From: CAZIVP01 sp964542915
Lineage (GTDB): Bacteria > Calditrichota > Calditrichia > Calditrichales > Calditrichaceae
NCBI GenBank assembly: GCA_964542915.1
Contig: CAZIVP010000006.1
Coordinates: forward strand, 62,001 to 126,000
Length of the DNA: 64,000 nt
Direction of reading: 5' to 3'
Shown: positions 18,368-26,092 of the stretch, piece by piece
Position numbering within the stretch: the stretch's first letter is position 1
Layout of the letters: every line of letters starts with the position of its first letter
The notes under the pieces: model-generated
What the model was told of the DNA's origin: nothing
The model's database searches: none
The model's input: only the letters and a program-made list of their open reading frames with translations
Position numbers and translations under genes: made by a program

Positions 18368-20028
18368 TTCTTAATATCCAATAACGTTTTCATAACATGG
18401 AATAAGGTCTGTTCTTCCCCTTCTTTGCCGAATGCATCATGAATGTCCACATAGAGTTTATATAATTGCTCGTAAACCGCCGCTTCTTCCGCCTTTGGTC
18501 GATAGACAGTTTCCCCGGTGCGGCAGACGCGTTTCTGAATAGCTCCCACATTCTCGTAACCGGGATTTCCTTTAAGAGCGGCCGCTGCCCCCATTATTGC
18601 AGCCCCCATGGCCACGGTTTGTGAACTGGCAGCAACCTCCATAGGGCGATTCATTACATTGGCATATATTTTCATCACGAGAGCATTTTTCTCAGCAATA
18701 CCGCCGCAATTGATAAATTTGTCGATTTTCACACCGTATTGTTCGATTCGTTCGGTGATCCGTCGTGCGCCGAAAGCCGTCGCTTCGATTAATGCACGGT
18801 AAATATCGGCGTCGCTCGTGTGGAGCGTCTGTCCCACTAACAATCCCGTTAGGTCGGGATCGGTCAACACATTACGATTGCCGTTATTCCAATCCAATGC
18901 CAACAAGCCGTGCTGACCTGCCGTTTGTTTGGCAGCCTCTTCACTCAACCTCAGGTGGCCATTGTTGTCACCCAGTACGCGTACAACGAACCAGTTGAAG
19001 ATATCGCCCACCGCCGATTGTCCGGCTTCAATGCCGACAAAACCGGGTAACACGGAATCTTCTGCGATGCCGGCCACACCCGGTATGTCTTCCAGATGTT
19101 TATCCTTCGGGTAAACCATGATATCACAGGTTGAAGTGCCGATAATTTTCACCAGGGTACCTTCGCCGATTCCGGACCCGACAGCGCCCAGATGGGCATC
19201 CAATGCTCCTACCGCCACAGGGATACCCGCTCTCAGACCGAATACATTCGCCCAGTACTCAGACAAATAACCGGCGACGGTATCGGAGGGGTAAGCCTGC
19301 TCATAGAGGCGGTTACGCAAATCGGCAAGTTTTGGATCGAGCATGTTGAGAAACGCCTTATCGGGCAGCCCGCCCCAGCTTCTGTTGTACATGGCCTTGT
19401 GTCCCGCTGCGCAAATATTACATTTAACCATACGCACATCATCAATACCTGCCAACAGGGCTGGAATATAATCGGATAACTCCAGCCATGAATAGGCCGC
19501 GTCAAATACATCCGGATCGGTTCGTAAACAGTGCCAGATTTTGGAAAAAAACCATTCGGAAGAGTACGCGCCGCCGCATTTGTCAAGATAGTGCGGACGA
19601 TGTTTTCCGGCGCATTCTGTGATTGTACGGGCTTCAAAAGCGGAAGTATGATCTTTCCATAACCAGGCCTGCGCATTCGGATTCTGTTTGAATTCATCTT
19701 TCAGGGCAAGGGCGGTCATATGTCCGTCCACAGGCAACGGAGTTGAGCCGGTGGTATCGACGCCGATGGCAATGATTTGCTCTGCGGTTATGCCCTCCCC
19801 TATTGCGATGTTTATAACGCTTGAGACGGATTCGATCATGGCATGGTTATAATCACCCGGATACTGACGGGCAAGATGCGGATTTTTGGAATCCAACAAA
19901 ACGCCGTCTTCCCCGCTGGGGTAATCGCACGTTGAAACCGCCACCTCCCGGCCGTCTTGTAAATCCAGCAAAAGGGCTCTTGCGGAATTCGTTCCGAAAT
20001 CGATACCTAACGCATAGTAGGATGACAT
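18349..20028 (-). CDS. AraB-like ribulokinase (FGGY kinase)
   Basis: 559 aa, the length of AraB rather than of XylB (~500). Matches to E. coli AraB include ALGIDFGTNSARALLLD at the N-terminus, IGVDTTGSTPLPVD, AQAWLWKDHTSAFEA, YSSEWFFSKIWH, WLELSDYIPALLAG, SWGGLP, VGALDAHLGAVGSG (catalytic Asp) and VKIIGTSTCDI. AraB enzymes phosphorylate ribulose at O5 and are known to accept D- as well as L-ketopentoses. No L-ribulose-5-phosphate epimerase (AraD) or AraA is present here, whereas a FucI/D-arabinose isomerase-like gene is. D-ribulose is therefore a plausible substrate; this is inference. It is the last gene of the minus-strand operon. Confidence 0.88.
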   Translation of the reverse strand: MSSYYALGIDFGTNSARALLLDLQDGREVAVSTCDYPSGEDGVLLDSKNPHLARQYPGDYNHAMIESVSSVINIAIGEGITAEQIIAIGVDTTGSTPLPVDGHMTALALKDEFKQNPNAQAWLWKDHTSAFEARTITECAGKHRPHYLDKCGGAYSSEWFFSKIWHCLRTDPDVFDAAYSWLELSDYIPALLAGIDDVRMVKCNICAAGHKAMYNRSWGGLPDKAFLNMLDPKLADLRNRLYEQAYPSDTVAGYLSEYWANVFGLRAGIPVAVGALDAHLGAVGSGIGEGTLVKIIGTSTCDIMVYPKDKHLEDIPGVAGIAEDSVLPGFVGIEAGQSAVGDIFNWFVVRVLGDNNGHLRLSEEAAKQTAGQHGLLALDWNNGNRNVLTDPDLTGLLVGQTLHTSDADIYRALIEATAFGARRITERIEQYGVKIDKFINCGGIAEKNALVMKIYANVMNRPMEVAASSQTVAMGAAIMGAAAALKGNPGYENVGAIQKRVCRTGETVYRPKAEEAAVYEQLYKLYVDIHDAFGKEGEEQTLFHVMKTLLDIKKRVPSH

Positions 20029-20177
20029 AGCTTCCTCAACTGATTTGGAAAGGAATGGTTCTGATTATAAATCAAAATTCGTAATGTGTTGGCCCCAATA
20101 GGACGGCCCCCGTCTTTCAAAATATTCAGTCGGCTCAAACAATACACGGTCCGTTCCAATGTATTTACTTTCCCCGT

Positions 20178-21110
20178 CTATTTATATTTATTTGCATTGG
20201 ACGGGTCAATCCGGACGGTTGGTAACGTTATATGTTTCGGTACCTCCCGACCGTCCAGAATATCATCCGCAACACGAATAGCTTCTTTGCCGCCTGTGGG
20301 ATAAAGAAAAGTGGCATCCAGCTGGCCGCTTAAAACGGCCTGGGCTCCGCCTTCGGGACCGGGCAAACCGTCGATTCCTATAAAGTACATATCCTCCTGC
20401 CGGCCGGCGTTTTTCGCCGCCAGATAAGCGCCGATCGCCATCGGATCGTTGTGCCCGTAAACAAGATCAATATTTTCGAAACGCTGCAAAGCATTCTCCA
20501 TGATTTCTCTTCCGCGTCTCCTTAGCCAGGCGCCGTCCTGTTCATAAATAATTTTGATTTCCGGATTTCCCGCAATTCCCTGCATAAATCCTTCATGGCG
20601 TTCCTGCGCCGGCGTGGAGCCTTTCAATCCCCAAATCTCCACAATGTTGCCTGCACCGTTAAGTAACTTGGCTGCGTATTGTCCTGCCTGTTCGCCGATT
20701 TTTACATTATTGGCGCCAATGAACACCGTGTACTGATCCGATAAAATTTTTCGATCCAATACTATGACAGGGATGCCCTGATTATAGGCCTTTTCCACGA
20801 TGGCTGTAAGCGGTTTGGCTTCATTGGGGGAGATGATCAGTACATCCACTTCCTGAACAATGAAATTCTCCACATCAGCGACTTGTTTGGAGTTACTCTG
20901 CTGGGCGTCGCTGATGATCAATTGCATTTCTTTATATTTTTTTACCTCGGATTCCATTGCCTTGTTCATGGCTTCCCGCCATGGTTCGGCGCTGTTGCAC
21001 TGTGAAAATCCGACCACATATTTTGCCTGGCTTTTCTCTTTCTCACAAGAGATAAACAGGAAGCAAGCCGCTATCAGTAAGGCGCTTAGCCCCAATATTG
21101 TGCGCTTCAT
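20178..21110 (-). CDS. Sugar ABC transporter substrate-binding lipoprotein, RbsB-like
   Basis: 310 aa from the ATG at 21110, fixed by a strong GAGGAGGAG nine bases upstream; a farther ATG at 21140 would add ten residues. MKRTILGLSALLIAACFLFISC is a lipoprotein signal with lipobox FISC. The rest is a type-1 periplasmic binding fold: VVGFSQCNSAEPWREAMNKA, VDVLIISPNEAKPLTAIVEKAY, IPVIVLDRKI, EIWGLKGSTPAQERHEGF, YGHNDPMAIGAYLAAKNAG and IDGLPGPEGGAQAVLSGQLDATFLYPTGG. It should deliver a monosaccharide to the RbsA/RbsC-like pair encoded on the other strand, an unusual split of one transporter between converging operons. Confidence 0.9.
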   Translation of the reverse strand: MKRTILGLSALLIAACFLFISCEKEKSQAKYVVGFSQCNSAEPWREAMNKAMESEVKKYKEMQLIISDAQQSNSKQVADVENFIVQEVDVLIISPNEAKPLTAIVEKAYNQGIPVIVLDRKILSDQYTVFIGANNVKIGEQAGQYAAKLLNGAGNIVEIWGLKGSTPAQERHEGFMQGIAGNPEIKIIYEQDGAWLRRRGREIMENALQRFENIDLVYGHNDPMAIGAYLAAKNAGRQEDMYFIGIDGLPGPEGGAQAVLSGQLDATFLYPTGGKEAIRVADDILDGREVPKHITLPTVRIDPSNANKYK

Positions 21111-21206
21111 CGTTATTTTCTCCTCCTCAACGGTGTACATTTTATAATCATAAAAACCATAACCGGCTCCTGAAACCTAAGGTTCTTCGAGGTTACCCAC
21201 GATGCT

Positions 21207-22367
21207 TTATCGGTAAACACATTTATGGGCCTCATTGGCGAACGCTTCAAGCAATTCGATGTCTGCGTCGAAAAAATGATCCGAAGGACACAGAATATAT
21301 CCTCCGCCCTGACCGGCGGATTCAAAGCAGCGCCGCACTTCCCGGCGTGTATCTTCCGGTTTACAATCCTTAAAAAAATGGAACTGATCGAAGCCGCCGA
21401 TCATACAGACACGGTCCCCGATGCGTTTTTTTGCCTCTGCCAGGTCTGCATCACCGCCCATTTCAGCCGGTGTGAACGTCTCCATTGCATCCACACCGAG
21501 ATCGGCAATCTGTTCCAGCAGCTGCATCATGCCGCCGCAGGTATGGTAAACCACCCGTTGTTCGGATTCCTGCGCCATTCGCGTCAATTTTGCATCATAC
21601 GGAGCAACAAACTGTTCGAAAATGTGGGGTGAGATAATCGTGGAAGAGGCATCACCCCCGCCGTGTTCCAAAACATCAAAACGGGCGCCTTGCATCGATT
21701 GTAGAAAATGGGTTTTGCGTTCATACAGAATCTGCAAAAAAGCATGTACCCACTCCGGGTCGGTAAAGGTTTCCATGATCAGGGGCTCAATCCCAAACAG
21801 CACGGCGGCATCTTGCCAGCAGCCGGATTGGCCGTAAACATCAAACGGAGGAATGAATCCGCGAACCAATCCGCGTTCGCCGTAGGCTTCCGCCTGACGA
21901 TTGACTTCTTCCACATCGCAGAGCGGCGCCGGGGCATATTTTGCCAATAACTCGATATCGGATTTTTCCCGGATCATGCGCTCTGACACCCAGGTTGTGT
22001 GTTGATCACTCTGCAGCACCGTGGAAAGGGTTTTTTCCGGCGTGATAAACTGAAAGCGCTGCGTAGCATACTTGGGGTGATCCAACGGCTCCACGCGGAC
22101 CTGCCATTGTTCGTTGCAGATACGCGGAATCTCCAGAAAGCCTCGGGTTTTCTGGGTCGGATCGAAATAATCGCCTTTGCTTTCATCGGGTTTATGCGGC
22201 ACAAGCCAGAGAATGGGATCCAGCCCGAATCGATCGAAAAACGCCTGTTCATCGATGCCATTCATATAGCGCTTTAGATAAGACGGTTGCACATGATGGG
22301 TGGTAACCGGCAGGCGGTCCGGAACTTCACGGTCCAGCGCTTTTAGAAATCGTTGTTTGGACGTCAT
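21207..22367 (-). CDS. Uroporphyrinogen decarboxylase (URO-D) family protein, probable zinc methyltransferase-like
   Basis: 386 aa. It belongs to the URO-D/MtaA-like TIM-barrel superfamily (TSKQRFLKALDREVPDRLPV; YDAKLTRMAQESEQRVVYHTCGGMMQLLEQIADLGVDAMETF; LAEAKKRIGDRVCMIGGFD; GGGYILCPSDHF). The N-terminal arginine motif of true haem-pathway URO-D is absent. His275 and Cys277 (HTCG) and Cys360 (ILCPSDH) match the His-Cys...Cys zinc site of corrinoid-linked methyltransferases such as MtaA and CmuA. Its job in a pentose operon is unknown; a demethylating role on methylated sugars is speculative, since no corrinoid protein is nearby. It sits 17 bases after the D-lyxose isomerase gene. Confidence 0.75.
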   Translation of the reverse strand: MTSKQRFLKALDREVPDRLPVTTHHVQPSYLKRYMNGIDEQAFFDRFGLDPILWLVPHKPDESKGDYFDPTQKTRGFLEIPRICNEQWQVRVEPLDHPKYATQRFQFITPEKTLSTVLQSDQHTTWVSERMIREKSDIELLAKYAPAPLCDVEEVNRQAEAYGERGLVRGFIPPFDVYGQSGCWQDAAVLFGIEPLIMETFTDPEWVHAFLQILYERKTHFLQSMQGARFDVLEHGGGDASSTIISPHIFEQFVAPYDAKLTRMAQESEQRVVYHTCGGMMQLLEQIADLGVDAMETFTPAEMGGDADLAEAKKRIGDRVCMIGGFDQFHFFKDCKPEDTRREVRRCFESAGQGGGYILCPSDHFFDADIELLEAFANEAHKCVYR

Positions 22368-22384
22368 ATGGCGTACACCTTTAA

Positions 22385-22933
22385 TCAGTTTTCTTCGATT
22401 TGCGGAATGCGTTTTACCCGGGGATCGGTAAAGATATCCGTTTCATCGTTACTGGTTGATGAAAATTCCGAAATAATGGCTCCCTGCGGCCCGGCCTGAA
22501 ACCAGTGGAGCGTATCGGATGGTATGGTGTATTGATCGCCGGGCTTAAGCACAATCTCATGCCACACGGTAAGATAGGGCTTATGTACATCCGGAACGTT
22601 GGCTTTGGGATTAACGGTGGGTTCGCCCTCCACATATAGATAGGCTTCGCCCCAGCGACAACGGAAGGTCTCTTTTTTGCCCGGATTATCATTACCCTGC
22701 GGTGGATGGCGGTGCTCGGGACAAATTTGGCCGGGCAGGAGAACGATCTCTTTGGCGCAGTAACGTTCGTTGTTTTCATACACTACCAGTTGCAGTCCGA
22801 TGCGGTCTAAATCGTTTAGCCCGAAATCGGCCACTTCGATTTCCCGTTTTTCCCGTTCATTCAGAACAATATGGGCTTTTTCCAGCAACTGCAAAGCCTT
22901 TTTCTGTGCTTTATAAACCTGAGAGCGCTTCAT
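22385..22933 (-). CDS. D-lyxose ketol-isomerase (cupin-type D-lyxose/D-mannose isomerase)
   Basis: 182 aa from the ATG at 22933, with GGAGAG four bases upstream; the ATG at 22945 lies within that Shine-Dalgarno region. The cupin metal motif is seen as GQICPEHRHPPQG...GKKETFRCRWGEAYLYVEGEP, with two His and a Glu as metal ligands, plus a late SDTLHWFQAGPQGAIISEFSS supplying another His. The pattern and size match known D-lyxose isomerases, which convert D-lyxose to D-xylulose and also D-mannose to D-fructose. The xylulokinase gene is immediately upstream (15-base gap), so D-lyxose to D-xylulose to D-xylulose 5-phosphate is the natural reading. D-mannose is an alternative, given the GH38 alpha-mannosidase-like gene of the same regulon. 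Confidence 0.86.
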   Translation of the reverse strand: MKRSQVYKAQKKALQLLEKAHIVLNEREKREIEVADFGLNDLDRIGLQLVVYENNERYCAKEIVLLPGQICPEHRHPPQGNDNPGKKETFRCRWGEAYLYVEGEPTVNPKANVPDVHKPYLTVWHEIVLKPGDQYTIPSDTLHWFQAGPQGAIISEFSSTSNDETDIFTDPRVKRIPQIEEN

Positions 22934-22960
22934 TGGTCTCTCCATTCTTTAATGTGCATA

Positions 22961-24547
22961 TCAGTCATCTGAACGACTTTTTTGATATATGTCATGATGT
23001 ATTTCGAAAGCATCTGTTTGGTAAGGTTTGCGCAACCTCAAACTGACTTCATGAAACATCGCTTTCATCTTCTCATATCGCTGCGGATACATGGGATACT
23101 TTCGCCGTTCTTCCTGCAATTCCACAAATTGATCGCAGAGCTGTTCAAGCCGATCGCTGCCTTGCACCTCTTTTTGATATACCCAGGCTGCGTGAATCGC
23201 CGCACCAAGGGCTGCTCCCTCGCCGTTTACGGGCACGGTTTCCGTATTGAATACATCGGCAATGGTTTGGCCCCATGCGTCTGACTGCGCCAGACCGCCC
23301 GTTAAGCGTATATCGCCGCTTTGTACCGGCATACGACGAAAACCATCGTATAAATTGAGGATATGGCCTTCGAGTACGGCCCGACCCAGAACCGGTTCGT
23401 TGAAATCATTTAAATTGAATCCCCAATAAACGGCCGTCGCCTTCGGTAAATCCGGCGTGCGTTCGCTTTCATACCAGGGCATTAACATGCGTCCGTTATT
23501 GCCGGGCGTCGTCTTTTGCAGTAAATCCTGGAACCGGTCGTGATCATAACCGTACTGTTGCAAGAAATCCATATAGCCATTTGCCATGTTGGAGACACAT
23601 AATAAAGGCAAATAACGGCCGGTACTGTCACAAAACAATGCAATCTCGCCTTCCGCATCCACCCACGGTTCATCTAATATGGTGTAAATAGTACCGCTCG
23701 TCCCGAGACTAATAGTAACGATGCCCGGCCTGATATTGCCTGTTCCAACGGCGCCATACATATTGTCTCCGCTGCCGGCATCCACACGGCATCCCGGAGA
23801 AAATCCGAAGGTCTGAACCAGATCTGGCCCGATGTAACCAATGGATTTGTCGGAAGGTTTAACCGGCGGTAACTTTTCGATTAAATCGGGTGCGATGGCT
23901 CCACAAATGCGCTCGGACCAGTGCAGTGTACCGGGATGACAGAGCGCCATTCCGGAAACGTCGCCGGGTTCCATAACGCGGAGGCCGCCTTGCTTGCCCC
24001 CTGTGAGATACCAGTTGATAAAATTATGAACCAGGAAAAATGTCTTGGTTGCCCTGGCCGCCCGCGGTTCATGGCGATACATATGGAATATCTTGCCTGC
24101 CGTATATCCGGGTCTCTGCGTATTGCCAATGGCTTCGATCATTGCGGATTGTCCGCCAAGGGCATCGGTAAGAAGTCGGCATTCTTTTTCTGTGGAAACG
24201 TCATTCCACAGTTTACTGCGTGTGCGGGTCAAACGACCCTGTTCATCTATGGCCACCAGCCCGTGCTGTTGTCCGGAGACCGACAGAGCTTTTACTGATT
24301 CAAGCGGCACGCCAGCATCGCTCCAATAGCGGAATAACATCTGCAGAGCGTCGAGCCACATGATGGGATCGGATTCGGATAGGCCGGCTCTATTCGAAGG
24401 GATTACGCCGTTATATGTTCCGTATGAAGGCAGATCCCGATCATAGTTAATACTGTGGACAGACTCTACTTTGCCGCTGTCCGTGTTAATACAAACCCCC
24501 TTGCAGCTCTGTGTCGACACGTCAATGCCAATAAAACGGTTTGCCAA
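22961..24547 (-). CDS. Xylulokinase-like FGGY kinase
   Basis: 528 aa from a TTG at 24547, chosen because AAGG lies nine bases upstream and it puts FIGIDVSTQSCKGV four residues from the start, as in FGGY kinases. A TTG at 24571 is the alternative. Features: ALSVSGQQHGLVAID, RSKLWNDVSTEKEC, RVDAGSGDNMYGAVGTGNI (catalytic Asp), VTISLGTSGTIYT and GDIRLTGGLAQSDAWGQTIADVF. It is slightly longer than E. coli XylB (~484). It phosphorylates D-xylulose at O5, the product of the next gene's D-lyxose isomerase. A LacI-type operator lies 32 bases upstream of this start. Confidence 0.85.
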   Translation of the reverse strand: MANRFIGIDVSTQSCKGVCINTDSGKVESVHSINYDRDLPSYGTYNGVIPSNRAGLSESDPIMWLDALQMLFRYWSDAGVPLESVKALSVSGQQHGLVAIDEQGRLTRTRSKLWNDVSTEKECRLLTDALGGQSAMIEAIGNTQRPGYTAGKIFHMYRHEPRAARATKTFFLVHNFINWYLTGGKQGGLRVMEPGDVSGMALCHPGTLHWSERICGAIAPDLIEKLPPVKPSDKSIGYIGPDLVQTFGFSPGCRVDAGSGDNMYGAVGTGNIRPGIVTISLGTSGTIYTILDEPWVDAEGEIALFCDSTGRYLPLLCVSNMANGYMDFLQQYGYDHDRFQDLLQKTTPGNNGRMLMPWYESERTPDLPKATAVYWGFNLNDFNEPVLGRAVLEGHILNLYDGFRRMPVQSGDIRLTGGLAQSDAWGQTIADVFNTETVPVNGEGAALGAAIHAAWVYQKEVQGSDRLEQLCDQFVELQEERRKYPMYPQRYEKMKAMFHEVSLRLRKPYQTDAFEIHHDIYQKSRSDD

Positions 24548-24578
24548 TGGATTCTGCCTTATAAATATCAATTGATAA

Positions 24579-24592
24579 TGTTATCGTTAACA
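24579..24592. promoter_or_regulatory. LacI-family operator (copy 5)
   Basis: TGTTATCGTTAACA, one change from the consensus palindrome, in the 89-base gap between the PfkB kinase gene and the xylulokinase gene. Its presence here suggests a separate regulated promoter for the xylulokinase-to-ribulokinase part of the minus-strand operon. Confidence 0.72.
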
Positions 24593-24636
24593 TATTTTGA
24601 AAAATAACACTTTTATCAAACGGTTTCAATGCTGAT

Positions 24637-25590
24637 TTACAACTTTTCTTTGTCCACCGGCTGGATACCAGCACGATGGAATTGCAAGGTCCCGGCTTTT
24701 ACGGCAAGTTGGGCCGCTTCTTCGACCGTCTTGCCCGTTGCAAGCGCAGCAGCCATAATGGCCGTTACCTGGTCTCCGCATCCGGTCTCATCCTGTACTT
24801 CGTCTTCAAGGCCTTCGATATCCGGGATCGGAATATGTAAGTCCGTATTTGGTCCGAACAGATAAGCGCCATGAATACCATGGGTAATCATAACGTATGT
24901 AATGCCTCTTGCTTGTATTCTTTCTGCTGCGCGTCTTGCATCCTCAAAATTACGGACGGTTACACCGGTTATGATTTTGGCTTCATGTTCATTGGGTTTG
25001 AGTAAAAATATCTTTTCATTCAAAATATCATCCGGGGATACGCTGATTCCGCCCGGATCCAGTACTACAGGAATACCCGCGTTCCAGGCCCGTTCGATGG
25101 CATAGCGGACGGTTTCCAACGGAATTTCGAGGGCAAGAATCAATACTTTCTTTTGCTGTGATGATTCAAACAAAGCGCTGGCCGCATCAATGTCTTCAGC
25201 GCTAAAATCAGCATTGACGCCCGGCAATACATAAATCTGATTCCGACCCGTTTTATCCACAGGAATCAAGGCTATCCCCGGATACTTATTGCCGCTATGT
25301 TCATATTCGAGTATACGTACATGACGTGTGTCCACGCCTGCTTCGCTCAATGCATTTACCGGCACCTGCCACAGACCAAAGGGATCCCGGACCGTCCGTC
25401 CGATCATTGCAACCGTGTTCTTGCCCAAATAGGCCGCCGCCATTTGCGCCATATTGCGCGCCTTGCCGCCGGCGCCAATCTTCAGCTTGCCGCCGAGCGT
25501 CAATTCGCCGCTTTTAAGGATTCGATCCACACCAAGACCCACAATATCGGTATTCAGTCCGCCGGGTACGATAATAGAATGGGATTTCAT
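24637..25590 (-). CDS. PfkB/ribokinase-family carbohydrate kinase
   Basis: 317 aa from the ATG at 25590, with AAGGAAA upstream; a longer frame begins at 25641 but lacks a good ribosome site. Family motifs: IIVPGGLNTDIVG at the N-terminus, GGKLKIGAGGKARNMAQMAAAYLG (signature 1), GIPVVLDPGGISV, IFLLKPNEHEAKIITG and DETGCGDQVTAIMAAALATG. In the last motif the catalytic Asp follows GCG instead of the usual GAG. It phosphorylates a monosaccharide with ATP; ribose, fructose or a 2-keto sugar are all possible. It faces the symporter gene across a gap containing an operator. Confidence 0.85.
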   Translation of the reverse strand: MKSHSIIVPGGLNTDIVGLGVDRILKSGELTLGGKLKIGAGGKARNMAQMAAAYLGKNTVAMIGRTVRDPFGLWQVPVNALSEAGVDTRHVRILEYEHSGNKYPGIALIPVDKTGRNQIYVLPGVNADFSAEDIDAASALFESSQQKKVLILALEIPLETVRYAIERAWNAGIPVVLDPGGISVSPDDILNEKIFLLKPNEHEAKIITGVTVRNFEDARRAAERIQARGITYVMITHGIHGAYLFGPNTDLHIPIPDIEGLEDEVQDETGCGDQVTAIMAAALATGKTVEEAAQLAVKAGTLQFHRAGIQPVDKEKL

Positions 25591-25950
25591 AACACGTTTC
25601 CTTATCGTTTGAATTTTGTACCGATCTGATACTTTACACAATTATTGTTTTGCAACGACAAAATGGCAAAACTTCATACAAAGACCGTAAAATCTTGAGA
25701 TGCCCCCTACATCAATTACAAAAATTACAAACGGTATTTAACGTAAAATTCATTTTTTGTTTTACATTTTGTTTCTTTTTTTAGTATTTTTTTATTTATT
25801 TACATAAATAATGAGAATAATGCGTTTGAAGAACAATATATATGCCGCTTCCATGTCCTTTTATATGGCACTTCATTTCCACCGTTTAAGCATTTATATG
25901 GGAGATTCCATTTGTGCATGAACCAATAACCAAAAAAATTTAATAAAAAA

Positions 25951-25964
25951 TGTTAACGTTAACA
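25951..25964. promoter_or_regulatory. LacI-family operator (copy 6)
   Basis: TGTTAACGTTAACA, a perfect palindrome, in the 502-base divergent gap between the PfkB kinase (minus) and the symporter operon (plus). The rest of the gap is very AT-rich (25.70-25.95 kb) and holds no gene that I can see. Confidence 0.78.
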
Positions 25965-26092
25965 ATTATAATCCTAAAAACGGAATTACGCTTTGCTTGT
26001 CAAAGCCATTGTTTTCGGCCTTTTTCATCTAATAACCCAATCTCTGACTACATACACCCTTCTTCAGAAAGTCGAAAATATGGAGCCATGAA

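Noticed and set aside
14095..20028. L-fucose catabolic pathway
   Set aside because: No fuculose-1-phosphate aldolase or lactaldehyde gene is present, and the kinase is AraB-like rather than FucK-like.
14095..20028. Standard L-arabinose operon (AraA-AraB-AraD)
   Set aside because: The isomerase is FucI-like rather than AraA and no AraD epimerase was found.
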